Assembly (NCBI RefSeq): GCF_036846205.1
Contig: NZ_DAIUCK010000026.1
Coordinates: 1-32,607, forward strand
Origin: Rhabdothermincola sp036846205
Lineage (GTDB): Bacteria > Actinomycetota > Acidimicrobiia > Acidimicrobiales > Acidimicrobilacustridaceae
Direction: 5' to 3'
DNA length: 32,607 bases
Shown here: positions 1 to 6,648 of the stretch, in pieces
How positions within the stretch are numbered: the first letter of the stretch is position 1
How the letters are laid out: every line of letters begins with the position of its first letter
Program-made: the position numbers and the translations under genes
The notes under the pieces: model-generated
The model's database searches: none
What the model saw: only the letters and a program-made list of their open reading frames with translations
What the model was told of the DNA's origin: nothing

Positions 1-211
1 GGTTGATGGTGGTGGGGTCGGCTGCGTCCCACCAGGCCAAGAGGTTGGTGATGTCGTTGGGGCCCGAGATCCCGCAGGTGCTCTGGGCCAGCGCCCTGGT
101 GGAGGCGATCGTAGGAGCGGTCCAGGCCACCGCGGCCCCCACCCCTACCTTTTTCAGGAACGATCGCCGCCCCTCGCGGTGCCGGCCGTCGTCCAACTCG
201 TCGTGGGTCAT
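1..211 (-). CDS. Tat-exported LamG/lectin-like protein, N-terminal fragment (cut by window edge)
   Basis: The gene runs leftward off the window, so only the first 70 codons are visible. The N-terminus has a twin-arginine signal: RRSFLKK at residues 15-21, followed by a hydrophobic stretch and an ALA-QS cleavage-like site near residue 43. This indicates folded export by the Tat system. After the signal the sequence reads LLAWWDAADPTTI, which resembles the opening strand of LamG/concanavalin-like lectin domains of secreted proteins. That family call is tentative because the rest of the protein is missing. The ATG at 211 is preceded by a purine-rich stretch (GAGGTGGCGGGG) that can serve as a ribosome binding site. 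The gene is divergent from the DUF5318 gene. Confidence 0.7.
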   Translation of the reverse strand, partial: MTHDELDDGRHREGRRSFLKKVGVGAAVAWTAPTIASTRALAQSTCGISGPNDITNLLAWWDAADPTTIN

Positions 212-404
212 CGCCCCCCGCCACCTCGCTCGGAGTCGATTGCGTGTGCATGTCGAGTGCAGATTCCGTCGTCAAGTGTGGCACGCCAGACGGTGTCCCG
301 CCACCACCACCCGCCGTGGCCCGGCTTGCCCGGGTGCCGCCGCCGGCGAGAACCGCTCGAGCCCTGGAGGCCGTCTCACTCCGCCCGCAGGCTGGATCGG
401 TGGC

Positions 405-410
405 TACCCT
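405..410 (+). promoter_or_regulatory. -10 hexamer TACCCT for the DUF5318 gene (leaderless)
   Basis: TACCCT lies 8 nt before the GTG at 419, so transcription would begin at or next to the start codon. No convincing -35 is seen. The same spacing recurs at many genes in the window. Confidence 0.5.
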
Positions 411-418
411 GGGACCCC

Positions 419-823
419 GTGAGCTTCGGCCCCGGTGCCCTCCGTGGCGACCCGCCTGGTACCCCCGGCGAGGTCGACTACCGGCTGGCCCGCCAGGCGG
501 TGCTCGCCGAGTTCCATCGGGGCCGCCTGGCTCGGCACGAGATCTGCGACGCTCATCCCGAGCTGCTGCGGGCGGCTCGGGAGTGCAGCGAGCCGACCGG
601 CGAGCGGTGCCCGGTCTGTGAGGGGACCGACCTGGTCCTGGTCACCTACGTGTTCGGCCCGCGGCTGCCGGCACACGGACGCTGCGTCACCTCACGAGCC
701 GAGCTGCGGTCGCTCGCCGAACGGCGTGGCGATTTCGCCTGTTACGTGGTCGAGGTGTGCCCCGAGTGCTCCTGGAACCACCTGGCGCGTACCTTCGTGC
801 TGAACCCGGCCCGCTCCGCCTGA
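419..823 (+). CDS. DUF5318 family zinc-ribbon-like protein
   Basis: A 134-residue protein of the actinobacterial DUF5318 family. Family marks are visible: an N-terminal helix (YRLARQAVLAEFHRGRLAR), the phrase DAHPELLRAAREC, a first CxxC (CPVC) and a C-terminal second CxxC (CPEC) followed by SWNHLARTFVL. The two pairs probably bind zinc. The biochemical role of the family is unknown. It sits directly upstream of the class A PBP gene (21 nt gap), as Rv0049 does before ponA1 in M. tuberculosis, so a link to cell-wall synthesis is inferred from conserved neighbourhood only. The GTG start was chosen because the homologous region begins there and a TACCCT -10 lies 8 nt upstream. A longer in-frame ORF begins at 179 but its extra residues look non-coding. 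Confidence 0.85.
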   Translation: MSFGPGALRGDPPGTPGEVDYRLARQAVLAEFHRGRLARHEICDAHPELLRAARECSEPTGERCPVCEGTDLVLVTYVFGPRLPAHGRCVTSRAELRSLAERRGDFACYVVEVCPECSWNHLARTFVLNPARSA

Positions 824-844
824 ACCGCCTGCGGCCCCAGCCCC

Positions 845-3064
845 ATGACGACGAGGTCATCGAAGCAGCCCCGCCCACGTCCCCCCCGCGCTCGCGGCCA
901 ACACCCGAAGGCGCCCGCCGGGCGCGGCCATGGGGACGCTGCTGGCCGCCGTGGCCTCCTGTGGCGCTGGCGACGCGGGCTGTTCCTGCTCGGCCTGCTG
1001 CTCATCCTGGGCGTCGCAGGTGCCGGTTACCTCTTCGCCCAGGTGCCGCTGCCCTCGTCCGAGCCGCCGCTGCTGCAGACCACCTTCATCTGCGCGGCCG
1101 ACGTGACCACCGGGTGCAACGCCGACAACTCGATCGCCCAGCTCTCGGGAGGCGTCGACCGGGTGAGCGTGACCTACGCTCAGCTCCCGCAGGTCCTGAT
1201 CGACGCCGTGGTGGCGGCTGAGGACCGGACCTTCTTCGAGCACAGGGGCGTCGATCCTCTCGGCATCGCTCGGGCGCTGTGGGCCAACGTCCGCAGTGAG
1301 GGGATCCGCCAGGGCGGGTCGACCATCACGCAGCAGTACGTGAAGAACGTGTACCTCAGCCAGGAGCGGACCCTGGACCGCAAGATCAAGGAGGCCGCCC
1401 TGGCGGTCAAGGTGGAGCGGGAGCTCTCCAAGGAGGAGATCCTCACCCGCTACCTCAACGTCATCTACTTCGGGCGAGGCGCCTATGGCGTGCAGGCAGC
1501 CGCCAAGACGTACTTCGGGATCGACGTGGAGGAGCTGAACCTGCCCCAGGCGGCGTACCTCGCTGGCCTGATCCGGGCCCCTGAGCTCGCTGACGCCAAG
1601 CTCCCCGACGGCGATCCCCGAGCCGAGCCGCAACGCGAGGAGGCGACGAACCGGCGCCGCAGCGTGCTCGCCGCGATGCTCGAGATGGGTTCCATCACCC
1701 AGGAGGAGCACGACGCGGCCGTCGCTGCCGGGTGGGACGACGTGCTGACCCGCACGCACACCGGCAACTTCGGCCGGGTCGCCCACCCGGAGCTGGGCAC
1801 CGAGTACTTCGTCGACTACGTCCGCCAATGGCTGGTGAAGCACGCGGGGTTCACCGACGCGGAGGTCTACGGGGGTGGTCTGCGGGTGTACACCACCCTC
1901 GACTTCGACCTGCAGGAGGAGGCGGTCTCGGCCATCACCTCCACGCTCGATCGCCCGGATGACCCCGCGGCCGCGCTGGTGTCCATCGACCCCCAGGGCC
2001 GAGTTCGAGCGATGGTGGGCGGGCTGGACTTCGCCTCGTCGAGGGTGAACCTGGCGGTCGGGACGGAGGGTGGTGGCTCGGGTCGCCAGCCTGGTTCCTC
2101 GTTCAAGCCGATCGCGCTGGCCGAGGCCCTGGAGCAGGGGGTGCCCTTGAGCAAGGTGTACGACGCCCCGGGCAAGAAGGTCTTCAAGGGTGCGGACGGG
2201 GGTGCGGACTGGACGGTGGCGAACTATGCCGACGCCGGGCTCGGCCAGCTCAACCTGGTCGACGCCACCCGCAAGTCCTCGAACACCGCGTACGCCCAGC
2301 TCGGCCTGGACATCGGCCCGGAGAACGTGGCCGCGATGGCCAGGCGGATGGGTGTCACCAGCCAGCTCGACGAGGTGCCCTCCATCGTGCTCGGCACCAG
2401 CAACGTGTCGGTGCTCGACATGGCGACCGCGTACTCGACGTTCGCCAACGGCGGCGAACACCTGGGGCCGTTCGTGGTCACCCGGGTGACCGACGCCAAG
2501 GGAGCGTTGCTGTACGAGGCACCGTCGCGCCGTGAGCGAGTCCTGTCCGAGGACGTGGCCGCGCAGGTGAACTGGACGCTGTCGCAGGTGATCGAGAGCG
2601 GCACCGGCACCGGAGCACGGATCGGACAGCCGGCCGCCGGCAAGACCGGCACGACGGAGAACTACCGCGACGCCTGGTTCGTGGGGTACACCTGCTCGCT
2701 CACCACCGCGGTCTGGATGGGCTACCCGGGAGCGCCCGGCGAGCCCGTTCGCTCCATGCGCAGCGTGCACGGCCAGGCGGTCACCGGCGGCTCGTTCCCG
2801 GCGACGATCTGGCGCAAGTACATGGCCAAGGCCACCGACGGCCTTCCCTCCTGTCCCTTTGAACGCCCCCGGCTCGCGCCGACCACCTCGGACACGTTTG
2901 TTCCAGGCACCGCGCCCAAGCCGTCGGACACGACCGTGCCGCCGACGTCCACGAGCACGCCCGCCACGAGCTCCACGACGGCTCCTGCCACCACGACCAC
3001 CACCGCGCCGATGACGACCACCACGGCATCGGGTACCACGAGCACCTCGGCCCCCGGCGGTTGA
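845..3064 (+). CDS. ponA: Bifunctional penicillin-binding protein 1A (class A PBP)
   Basis: A 739-residue class A PBP that polymerises lipid II into glycan strands and cross-links the stem peptides at the outer face of the membrane. After a basic cytoplasmic tail, one membrane helix lies at about 45-65. The GT51 glycosyltransferase domain follows, with the catalytic Glu126 in EDRTFFEH and the GGSTITQQ motif at 157-164. The transpeptidase has all three signatures: S418-S-F-K421, S478-S-N480 and K600-T-G602. The last 75 or so residues are a Thr/Ser/Pro-rich tail (TTTTTAP-type runs), probably a flexible wall-spanning extension. The ATG lies 21 nt after the DUF5318 stop with no strong Shine-Dalgarno, so translation may be coupled. 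Synteny with ponA1 of mycobacteria supports the symbol. Confidence 0.95.
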   Translation: MTTRSSKQPRPRPPRARGQHPKAPAGRGHGDAAGRRGLLWRWRRGLFLLGLLLILGVAGAGYLFAQVPLPSSEPPLLQTTFICAADVTTGCNADNSIAQLSGGVDRVSVTYAQLPQVLIDAVVAAEDRTFFEHRGVDPLGIARALWANVRSEGIRQGGSTITQQYVKNVYLSQERTLDRKIKEAALAVKVERELSKEEILTRYLNVIYFGRGAYGVQAAAKTYFGIDVEELNLPQAAYLAGLIRAPELADAKLPDGDPRAEPQREEATNRRRSVLAAMLEMGSITQEEHDAAVAAGWDDVLTRTHTGNFGRVAHPELGTEYFVDYVRQWLVKHAGFTDAEVYGGGLRVYTTLDFDLQEEAVSAITSTLDRPDDPAAALVSIDPQGRVRAMVGGLDFASSRVNLAVGTEGGGSGRQPGSSFKPIALAEALEQGVPLSKVYDAPGKKVFKGADGGADWTVANYADAGLGQLNLVDATRKSSNTAYAQLGLDIGPENVAAMARRMGVTSQLDEVPSIVLGTSNVSVLDMATAYSTFANGGEHLGPFVVTRVTDAKGALLYEAPSRRERVLSEDVAAQVNWTLSQVIESGTGTGARIGQPAAGKTGTTENYRDAWFVGYTCSLTTAVWMGYPGAPGEPVRSMRSVHGQAVTGGSFPATIWRKYMAKATDGLPSCPFERPRLAPTTSDTFVPGTAPKPSDTTVPPTSTSTPATSSTTAPATTTTTAPMTTTTASGTTSTSAPGG

Positions 3065-3156
3065 GTCCCGGCGATCTGTTCATCGGCGGGCGTGCGGGAC
3101 CGTGCGCGGGCGAATGGTTCGAGAGAGGAAGACTTCGAGGGTGGGAGACGCCGTCG

Positions 3157-3363
3157 TCAAGTGCCGGGCAGGGGCCAGCCGGTGTCCTCGCCCTCGCGGT
3201 GGTGGGGGTAGTGCGTGCGGCACACGAAGCACCACCATTCTTCGCCGGCCAACTCCACCTTGCCCGGTGTGTCCCACGCCTCGGGGGTGATGTAGAGGCG
3301 GCGCACCAGCACCAGTTCCTCTTCGTCGCGGCCACAGCTGTCGCAGGTCCCGACGACCGTCAC
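3157..3363 (-). CDS. Small zinc-ribbon protein of unknown function
   Basis: A 68-residue protein with two CxxC pairs, CDSC near residue 7 and CFVC near residue 45, spaced as in a zinc ribbon or rubredoxin-like knuckle. No enzymatic motif is visible. The GTG start at 3363 has a good Shine-Dalgarno on its own strand (AGGAG, about 9 nt upstream), which argues that it is a real gene. It is convergent with the PBP gene and divergent from panB. The function is not recognised; a nucleic-acid-binding or structural role is only a guess. Confidence 0.7.
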   Translation of the reverse strand: MTVVGTCDSCGRDEEELVLVRRLYITPEAWDTPGKVELAGEEWWCFVCRTHYPHHREGEDTGWPLPGT

Positions 3364-3441
3364 GAGTGAGGTCTCCTGCTCACACGGCGCACGCTATCGC
3401 CTCGCTCCGCTCCGGACGTGCTGTCGATCCTGGCGCCCGGG

Positions 3442-3447
3442 TACAGT
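3442..3447 (+). promoter_or_regulatory. Candidate -10 hexamer TACAGT for panB
   Basis: A TANNNT hexamer lies 53 nt before the panB ATG in the divergent intergenic region, giving a leader of roughly 45 nt that contains the AAGGAGG ribosome binding site at 3488-3494. No matching -35 is seen. Confidence 0.35.
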
Positions 3448-3500
3448 GACGATCACCGCCGGCAGCCATGGGGCGCTGGACGGGATGAAGGAGGCTCGCG

Positions 3501-4367
3501 ATGAGCACGAAGGTGACCGCGCCCGCCGTCCGGGGACGGAAGGTCCGCTCCGGTGCCGATCCGCTCGTGATGGTGACCGCGTACGACGCCCCGGGAGCGC
3601 GCATCGCCGACGAAGCCGGCGTCGACGTCATCCTCGTCGGGGACTCCGTGGCGATGGTGGTGCTCGGCTACGACGACACCCTGCAGGTCACCATCGACGA
3701 CATGGCCCACCACACCGCCGCCGTGGCCCGTGCCCGGCCGGGCGCGCTCATCGTGGGGGATCTGCCCTGGATGAGCTACCACGTGTCCGCCGAGGAGACC
3801 GTGCGCAATGCCGCCGCGCTGGTGCGGGCCGGTGCGCAGGCGGTCAAGCTCGAGGGCGGGCGCAAACGGGTGCCGATGATCGAGGCCATCGTCGCTGCGG
3901 AGATCCCGGTGATGGGCCACATCGGTCTCACCCCGCAGTCGGTGCACACCATGGGGGGGTTCAAGGTGCAGGGCCGCCAGCACGACGCGGCCCTTGCGCT
4001 GGTGGAGGACGCGAAGGCGCTGGAGCACGCGGGTTGCTTCTCGATCGTGCTGGAGGGCGTCCCCGACGAGGTGGCGCGTCTGGTCACCGACTCGGTCGAT
4101 GTTCCGACCATCGGCATCGGCGCCGGACCGTACTGTGACGGGCAGGTACTCGTGTTCCACGACCTGCTCGGGATCGAGGATCGCATCGTCCCCAAGTTCG
4201 TCCGGCGGTACGCCTCCGTGAAGGCCGACTCGGTGGCCGCCTTGCGATCGTTCGCGGAGGACGTGCGCACGGGCCGCTTCCCGAGCTCGGAAGAGAGCTA
4301 CCACTTGAGCGGCGAGGTGGCCGAGACCCTGGGGTTGTACGGCAGCGCGTCGGGCATCAGCGCCTGA
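3501..4367 (+). CDS. panB: 3-methyl-2-oxobutanoate hydroxymethyltransferase
   Basis: A 288-residue PanB, which transfers a hydroxymethyl group from 5,10-methylene-tetrahydrofolate to alpha-ketoisovalerate, the first committed step of pantothenate and CoA synthesis in the cytoplasm. Family motifs are clear: MVTAYDAPGARIADEAG at the N-terminus, the metal-binding Asp48 in VGDS, GDLPWMSY, KLEGG with the catalytic Glu, GHIGLTPQS, and the C-terminal IGIGAGPYCDGQVLV and HDLLG. Length is normal. The ATG is preceded by a strong AAGGAGG 6 nt away. No panC or panD is nearby, so it appears monocistronic between the cell-wall pair and the ribosomal operon. Confidence 0.97.
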   Translation: MSTKVTAPAVRGRKVRSGADPLVMVTAYDAPGARIADEAGVDVILVGDSVAMVVLGYDDTLQVTIDDMAHHTAAVARARPGALIVGDLPWMSYHVSAEETVRNAAALVRAGAQAVKLEGGRKRVPMIEAIVAAEIPVMGHIGLTPQSVHTMGGFKVQGRQHDAALALVEDAKALEHAGCFSIVLEGVPDEVARLVTDSVDVPTIGIGAGPYCDGQVLVFHDLLGIEDRIVPKFVRRYASVKADSVAALRSFAEDVRTGRFPSSEESYHLSGEVAETLGLYGSASGISA

Positions 4368-4379
4368 GCGGGCCGTCTG

Positions 4380-4400
4380 CGGGGCTCACTGCCGGCCCCG
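4380..4400 (+). terminator. Candidate hairpin terminator after panB
   Basis: CGGGGC (4380-4385) pairs with GCCCCG (4395-4400) across a 9-nt loop, 12 nt after the panB stop. There is no T-run, as is common for high-GC actinobacterial terminators, so the call is moderate. Confidence 0.4.
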
Positions 4401-4515
4401 ACCGATGCTGTCCCAGCCTGTCGGCATACTCGTCGCATGGTCCTCAGAGGGCAGGAGGGCAGCGGAGCTCGGGAGTCGTTCCGGGTGCCGGTGGGCGATG
4501 GCGTCGCGCGTCCAC

Positions 4516-4521
4516 TACCCT
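4516..4521 (+). promoter_or_regulatory. Candidate -10 hexamer TACCCT for the rpsF operon
   Basis: TACCCT lies 83 nt before the rpsF GTG. It would give a leader of about 75 nt containing a GC-rich hairpin. No clear -35 is visible. Confidence 0.4.
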
Positions 4522-4543
4522 GGTCCGTTCTGAGACGACCCTG

Positions 4544-4562
4544 CCCCGGCACCGAGCCGGGG
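4544..4562 (+). promoter_or_regulatory. rpsF leader hairpin, possible S6:S18 autoregulatory site
   Basis: CCCCGGC (4544-4550) and GCCGGGG (4556-4562) form a perfect 7-bp stem with the loop ACCGA, upstream of the GGGAGGTGAT ribosome binding site (4587-4596). Known S6:S18 leader motifs in other bacteria present a CCG triplet. The CCG here is suggestive only. Confidence 0.35.
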
Positions 4563-4604
4563 CCCCGGCCCCTGCCGTGGTCCAGAGGGAGGTGATGGCT
4601 CGCC

Positions 4605-4946
4605 GTGCGAGCGTATGAACTGATGGTCATCTACGACGGCGACACCGACGACGCCGCCGTCAAGGAGAGCCTCGCCGCCATCGGCCGGCAAGTGGAAGCG
4701 GGTGGTGGCAGGGTCGCCACCACCGATCTGTGGGGGAAGCGGCGCTTCGCCTACGAGATCAACCACAAGTGGGAGGGCATCTACGTGGTGCTCGAGATCG
4801 TGACTGAGGCACGCGACCTCCACGACATCGAGCGTTCCCTCCGTCTCGCGGACGAGGTCGTCCGCCACAAGGTGATCCGCCTCCCCGATCGCGAAGCCGC
4901 CCGGCGTGGCCTGTTCGGCGAGGCGACCCCGGCCGAGGCCGGTTGA
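4605..4946 (+). CDS. rpsF: Small ribosomal subunit protein bS6
   Basis: A 113-residue bS6, which binds 16S rRNA in the 30S platform as a heterodimer with bS18. It starts with the family phrase MRAYELMVIYD and carries GGRVATTDLWGKRRFAYEINHKWEGIYVV in the middle (read here from positions 4708-4794), then the usual basic helix and VIRLPD. The start is the GTG at 4605, 8 nt after the strong GGGAGGTGAT. It is the first gene of a four-gene operon with ssb 19 nt downstream. The order rpsF-ssb-rpsR-rplI is the standard actinobacterial arrangement. Confidence 0.97.
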   Translation: MRAYELMVIYDGDTDDAAVKESLAAIGRQVEAGGGRVATTDLWGKRRFAYEINHKWEGIYVVLEIVTEARDLHDIERSLRLADEVVRHKVIRLPDREAARRGLFGEATPAEAG

Positions 4947-4965
4947 GGGGAGGAGGAGCATCCCC

Positions 4966-5409
4966 ATGGCAGTTGGAAACACCGTCACCATCGTCGGGAA
5001 CGTCACCCGCGACCCGGAGCTGCGCTTCACCAACAGCGGTATGGCTGTGGCGTCCTTCGGCGTCGCCATCAACAGCGGCCGCCGCAACCCTCAGACCGGT
5101 CAGTGGGAGGAGGGCGAGCCGTCGTTCTTCGACGTGAGCTGCTTCCGCGAGATGGCCGACAACGTCGCCGAGTCGCTCCAGAAGGGCACCCGGGTGGTGG
5201 TCACGGGTCGGCTCAACCAGCGTTCCTGGCAGACGGACAACGGCGAGAAGCGCTCCAAGGTGGAGATCATCGCCGACGAGGTGGCCCCGAGCCTGCGTTG
5301 GGCGACTGCGACCGTTCAACGCAACGAACGCCGTGAGGGCTTCGACGGTGGCAGCCGCGGCGGATCGCCGGAGCCCGTGCCCGACTACCCGGACGAGGAG
5401 CCGTTCTGA
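4966..5409 (+). CDS. ssb: Single-stranded DNA-binding protein
   Basis: A 147-residue SSB that coats single-stranded DNA during replication and repair. The OB-fold fills residues 1-110: NTVTIVGNVTRDPELRFTNSG at the start (positions 4975-5037), FFDVSCFREMADNVAESLQKG, and VVVTGRLNQRSWQ. A short Gly-rich linker follows. The protein ends in an acidic tip, DEEPF, equivalent to the DDDIPF tip of E. coli SSB that docks partner proteins. The ATG at 4966 was chosen over an in-frame upstream start at 4906 because the family begins MAVGN and an AGGAGGAG ribosome binding site lies 7 nt before it. The stop overlaps the rpsR start (TGATG). Confidence 0.97.
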   Translation: MAVGNTVTIVGNVTRDPELRFTNSGMAVASFGVAINSGRRNPQTGQWEEGEPSFFDVSCFREMADNVAESLQKGTRVVVTGRLNQRSWQTDNGEKRSKVEIIADEVAPSLRWATATVQRNERREGFDGGSRGGSPEPVPDYPDEEPF

Positions 5410-5855
5410 TGGCCAAGACCGCTACCAGGCGTGGCAAGAACAAGGACAATGCCCGCCGCAGCAAGAAGAAGACCAGCATTCTCACCATCGAGCGGGTGGA
5501 GTACGTCGACTACAAGGACGTCAACCTCCTCCGCCGATTCATGTCCGATCGGGCGAAGATCCGCGCCCGGCGCGTCACGGGTAATGACTCCCAGCAACAG
5601 AAGGAGATCGCCCGGGCCATCAAGAACGCCCGGGAGATGGCGTTGCTGCCGTACACCAGCCGGATCACGACCCAGCGAGGTGGCCGTGACCGAGGTGATC
5701 GGTCACCTCGCGAGGACCGGGTGCCGCGGGAAGACCGCGATGTCGAGGCACTGGGCGACATCGAGCCAGCCGAGATGGCTGCGGCCGACGACACCCTCGA
5801 TGTCGAGGTTGGCGCGGCCGGGGACGACGCTGGCGGGGAGGTGGAGGCCCGATGA
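5409..5855 (+). CDS. rpsR: Small ribosomal subunit protein bS18 with a long charged C-terminal extension
   Basis: A bS18 core occupies residues 1-85: VEYVDYKDVNLLRRFMSDRAKI, RRVTGNDSQQQKEIARAIKNAR and ALLPYTSR are clear. Two oddities stand out. First, the protein is 148 residues, against about 75-90 for the family. The extra 60 residues are first Arg/Asp-rich (GGRDRGDRSPREDRVPRED) and then strongly acidic. Second, it has no cysteine, so it lacks the zinc-binding cysteines of C+ S18 proteins and resembles the C- type, although it sits in the canonical operon. It overlaps ssb by one base (TGATG) and rplI by 4 bp (ATGA), so translation is coupled. The bS18 identity is certain; the role of the tail is unknown. 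Confidence 0.95.
   Translation: MAKTATRRGKNKDNARRSKKKTSILTIERVEYVDYKDVNLLRRFMSDRAKIRARRVTGNDSQQQKEIARAIKNAREMALLPYTSRITTQRGGRDRGDRSPREDRVPREDRDVEALGDIEPAEMAAADDTLDVEVGAAGDDAGGEVEAR
5691..5710 (+). repeat. Perfect 8-bp hairpin at the bS18 core/extension junction
   Basis: CGAGGTGA (5691-5698) pairs with TCACCTCG (5703-5710) across the tetraloop TCGG. It lies inside rpsR exactly where the conserved bS18 core ends and the extension begins. Confidence 0.6.
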
Positions 5856-6298
5856 AGCTACTGCTGCGCACGGATGTGCGAGGCGTCGGCAAGAAGGGTG
5901 ATCTGGTCGACGTCGCCGACGGCTACGCCCGCAACTTCCTGGTGCCGAAAGGCTTCGCCATCAAGGCGACGCCGGGGGTCGAAGCGCAAGCCGCGTCGAT
6001 GCGCCGGTCCCGCGACGTGAAGGATGCCGCCGACCGGAGCGCGGCCGAAGAGGTCGCCAAGGTGCTCGTCCCGGCGGTGATCACGGTTGCCGCCAAGGCC
6101 GGAAGTGAGGGTCGGCTCTTCGGTTCGGTCACCACAGCCGATGTCGTTGAGGCAGTGGCCGCACAAACGGGCATCCGGCTCGATCGCAAGCTCCTCCATC
6201 TCGACGAGCCCATCAAGACCCTCGGTAGTCACTCGGTGCAGGCCAAGCTCCATTCGGACGTGGAGTTCGCCATCACGGTCGACGTCGTCGCCGGGTGA
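5852..6298 (+). CDS. rplI: Large ribosomal subunit protein bL9
   Basis: A 148-residue bL9, which binds 23S rRNA near the L1 stalk and helps maintain reading fidelity. The N-terminal domain is typical: MKLLLRTDVRGVGKKGDLVDV, then the bL9 signature GYARNFLVPKGFA. A charged connecting helix (about 45-75) follows, then the C-terminal domain with GRLFGSVTTADVVEAV and HSDVEFAITVDVV. The ATG overlaps the rpsR stop as ATGA. It is the last gene of the operon; a strong hairpin begins 20 nt after its stop. Confidence 0.97.
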   Translation: MKLLLRTDVRGVGKKGDLVDVADGYARNFLVPKGFAIKATPGVEAQAASMRRSRDVKDAADRSAAEEVAKVLVPAVITVAAKAGSEGRLFGSVTTADVVEAVAAQTGIRLDRKLLHLDEPIKTLGSHSVQAKLHSDVEFAITVDVVAG

Positions 6299-6317
6299 TC
6301 CGTCCCGTGGCGCTGCC

Positions 6318-6348
6318 GTGACGCCGCGCCTGGACGGCGCTGCGTCAC
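6318..6348 (+). terminator. Terminator hairpin of the rpsF-ssb-rpsR-rplI operon
   Basis: GTGACGC (6318-6324) pairs with GCGTCAC (6342-6348). After one C/T mismatch, GCGCC (6326-6330) pairs with GGCGC (6336-6340) around a 5-nt loop. The 13-step stem lies 20 nt past the rplI stop. There is no T-run, but position and strength support termination. Confidence 0.6.
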
Positions 6349-6483
6349 CGCGTGCCCGTCGCGAGGCGTCGGGAGCGGGTGACATCTGATCGAGTCGTTG
6401 TCAGTGACCCCACGCATGATGGCGGCATGCTCCCGATCACCGATCCAGCACGCAGGATCCACCACCCGCTCGAGGTCCGTCCG

Positions 6484-6489
6484 TACCCT
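6484..6489 (+). promoter_or_regulatory. Candidate -10 hexamer TACCCT for the dnaB leader ORF
   Basis: TACCCT ends 6 nt before the ATG at 6496. This is the leaderless spacing seen elsewhere in the window. No -35 is evident. Confidence 0.4.
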
Positions 6490-6495
6490 TCTGGC

Positions 6496-6648
6496 ATGAA
6501 CCCGCAGGGGGAGGGTTCCGGGCGCTCACGTCACCCACAGCGCTCGGTCGGGTGTCCACAACGCGTCCCCAGAGCGGTCCACCGGAAAACCCTGGGTTGT
6601 CCGTCTTCCGATCCCCAGGGTGGGTGCGTCAGTGTGAGGCTTCCATGA
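6496..6648 (+). CDS. Candidate 50-residue leader peptide coupled to dnaB
   Basis: A 50-codon reading frame begins at an ATG with a leaderless-type -10 6 nt upstream. It ends in a TGA that overlaps the dnaB ATG as ATGA, the classic translational-coupling geometry. The peptide is Arg/Pro/Ser/Gly-rich with four Cys and resembles no family I know. An 8-bp inverted repeat (6589-6621) lies in its second half. The region between rplI and dnaB is otherwise empty and dnaB lacks a strong Shine-Dalgarno, so coupling would explain how dnaB is translated. It could equally be a chance frame in GC-rich DNA. Confidence 0.35.
   Translation: MNPQGEGSGRSRHPQRSVGCPQRVPRAVHRKTLGCPSSDPQGGCVSVRLP
6589..6621 (+). 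repeat. 8-bp inverted repeat just upstream of dnaB
   Basis: ACCCTGGG (6589-6596) and CCCAGGGT (6614-6621) are perfect complements with a 17-nt loop. The repeat ends 23 nt before the dnaB ATG. It could be an RNA hairpin affecting dnaB translation or an operator. Confidence 0.55.

Noticed and set aside
857..2770. 637-residue open frame antisense to the PBP gene
   Set aside because: Shadow of a well-supported gene in high-GC DNA; no domain resemblance.
266..3163. Shared 13-mer CCGTCGTCAAGTG at 266-278 and 3151-3163
   Set aside because: Two copies only, different contexts, no flanking structure; taken as chance.
6552..6560. DnaA-box-like GTGTCCACA upstream of dnaB
   Set aside because: A single site with one mismatch to TTGTCCACA, no cluster, no AT-rich region; not an origin.
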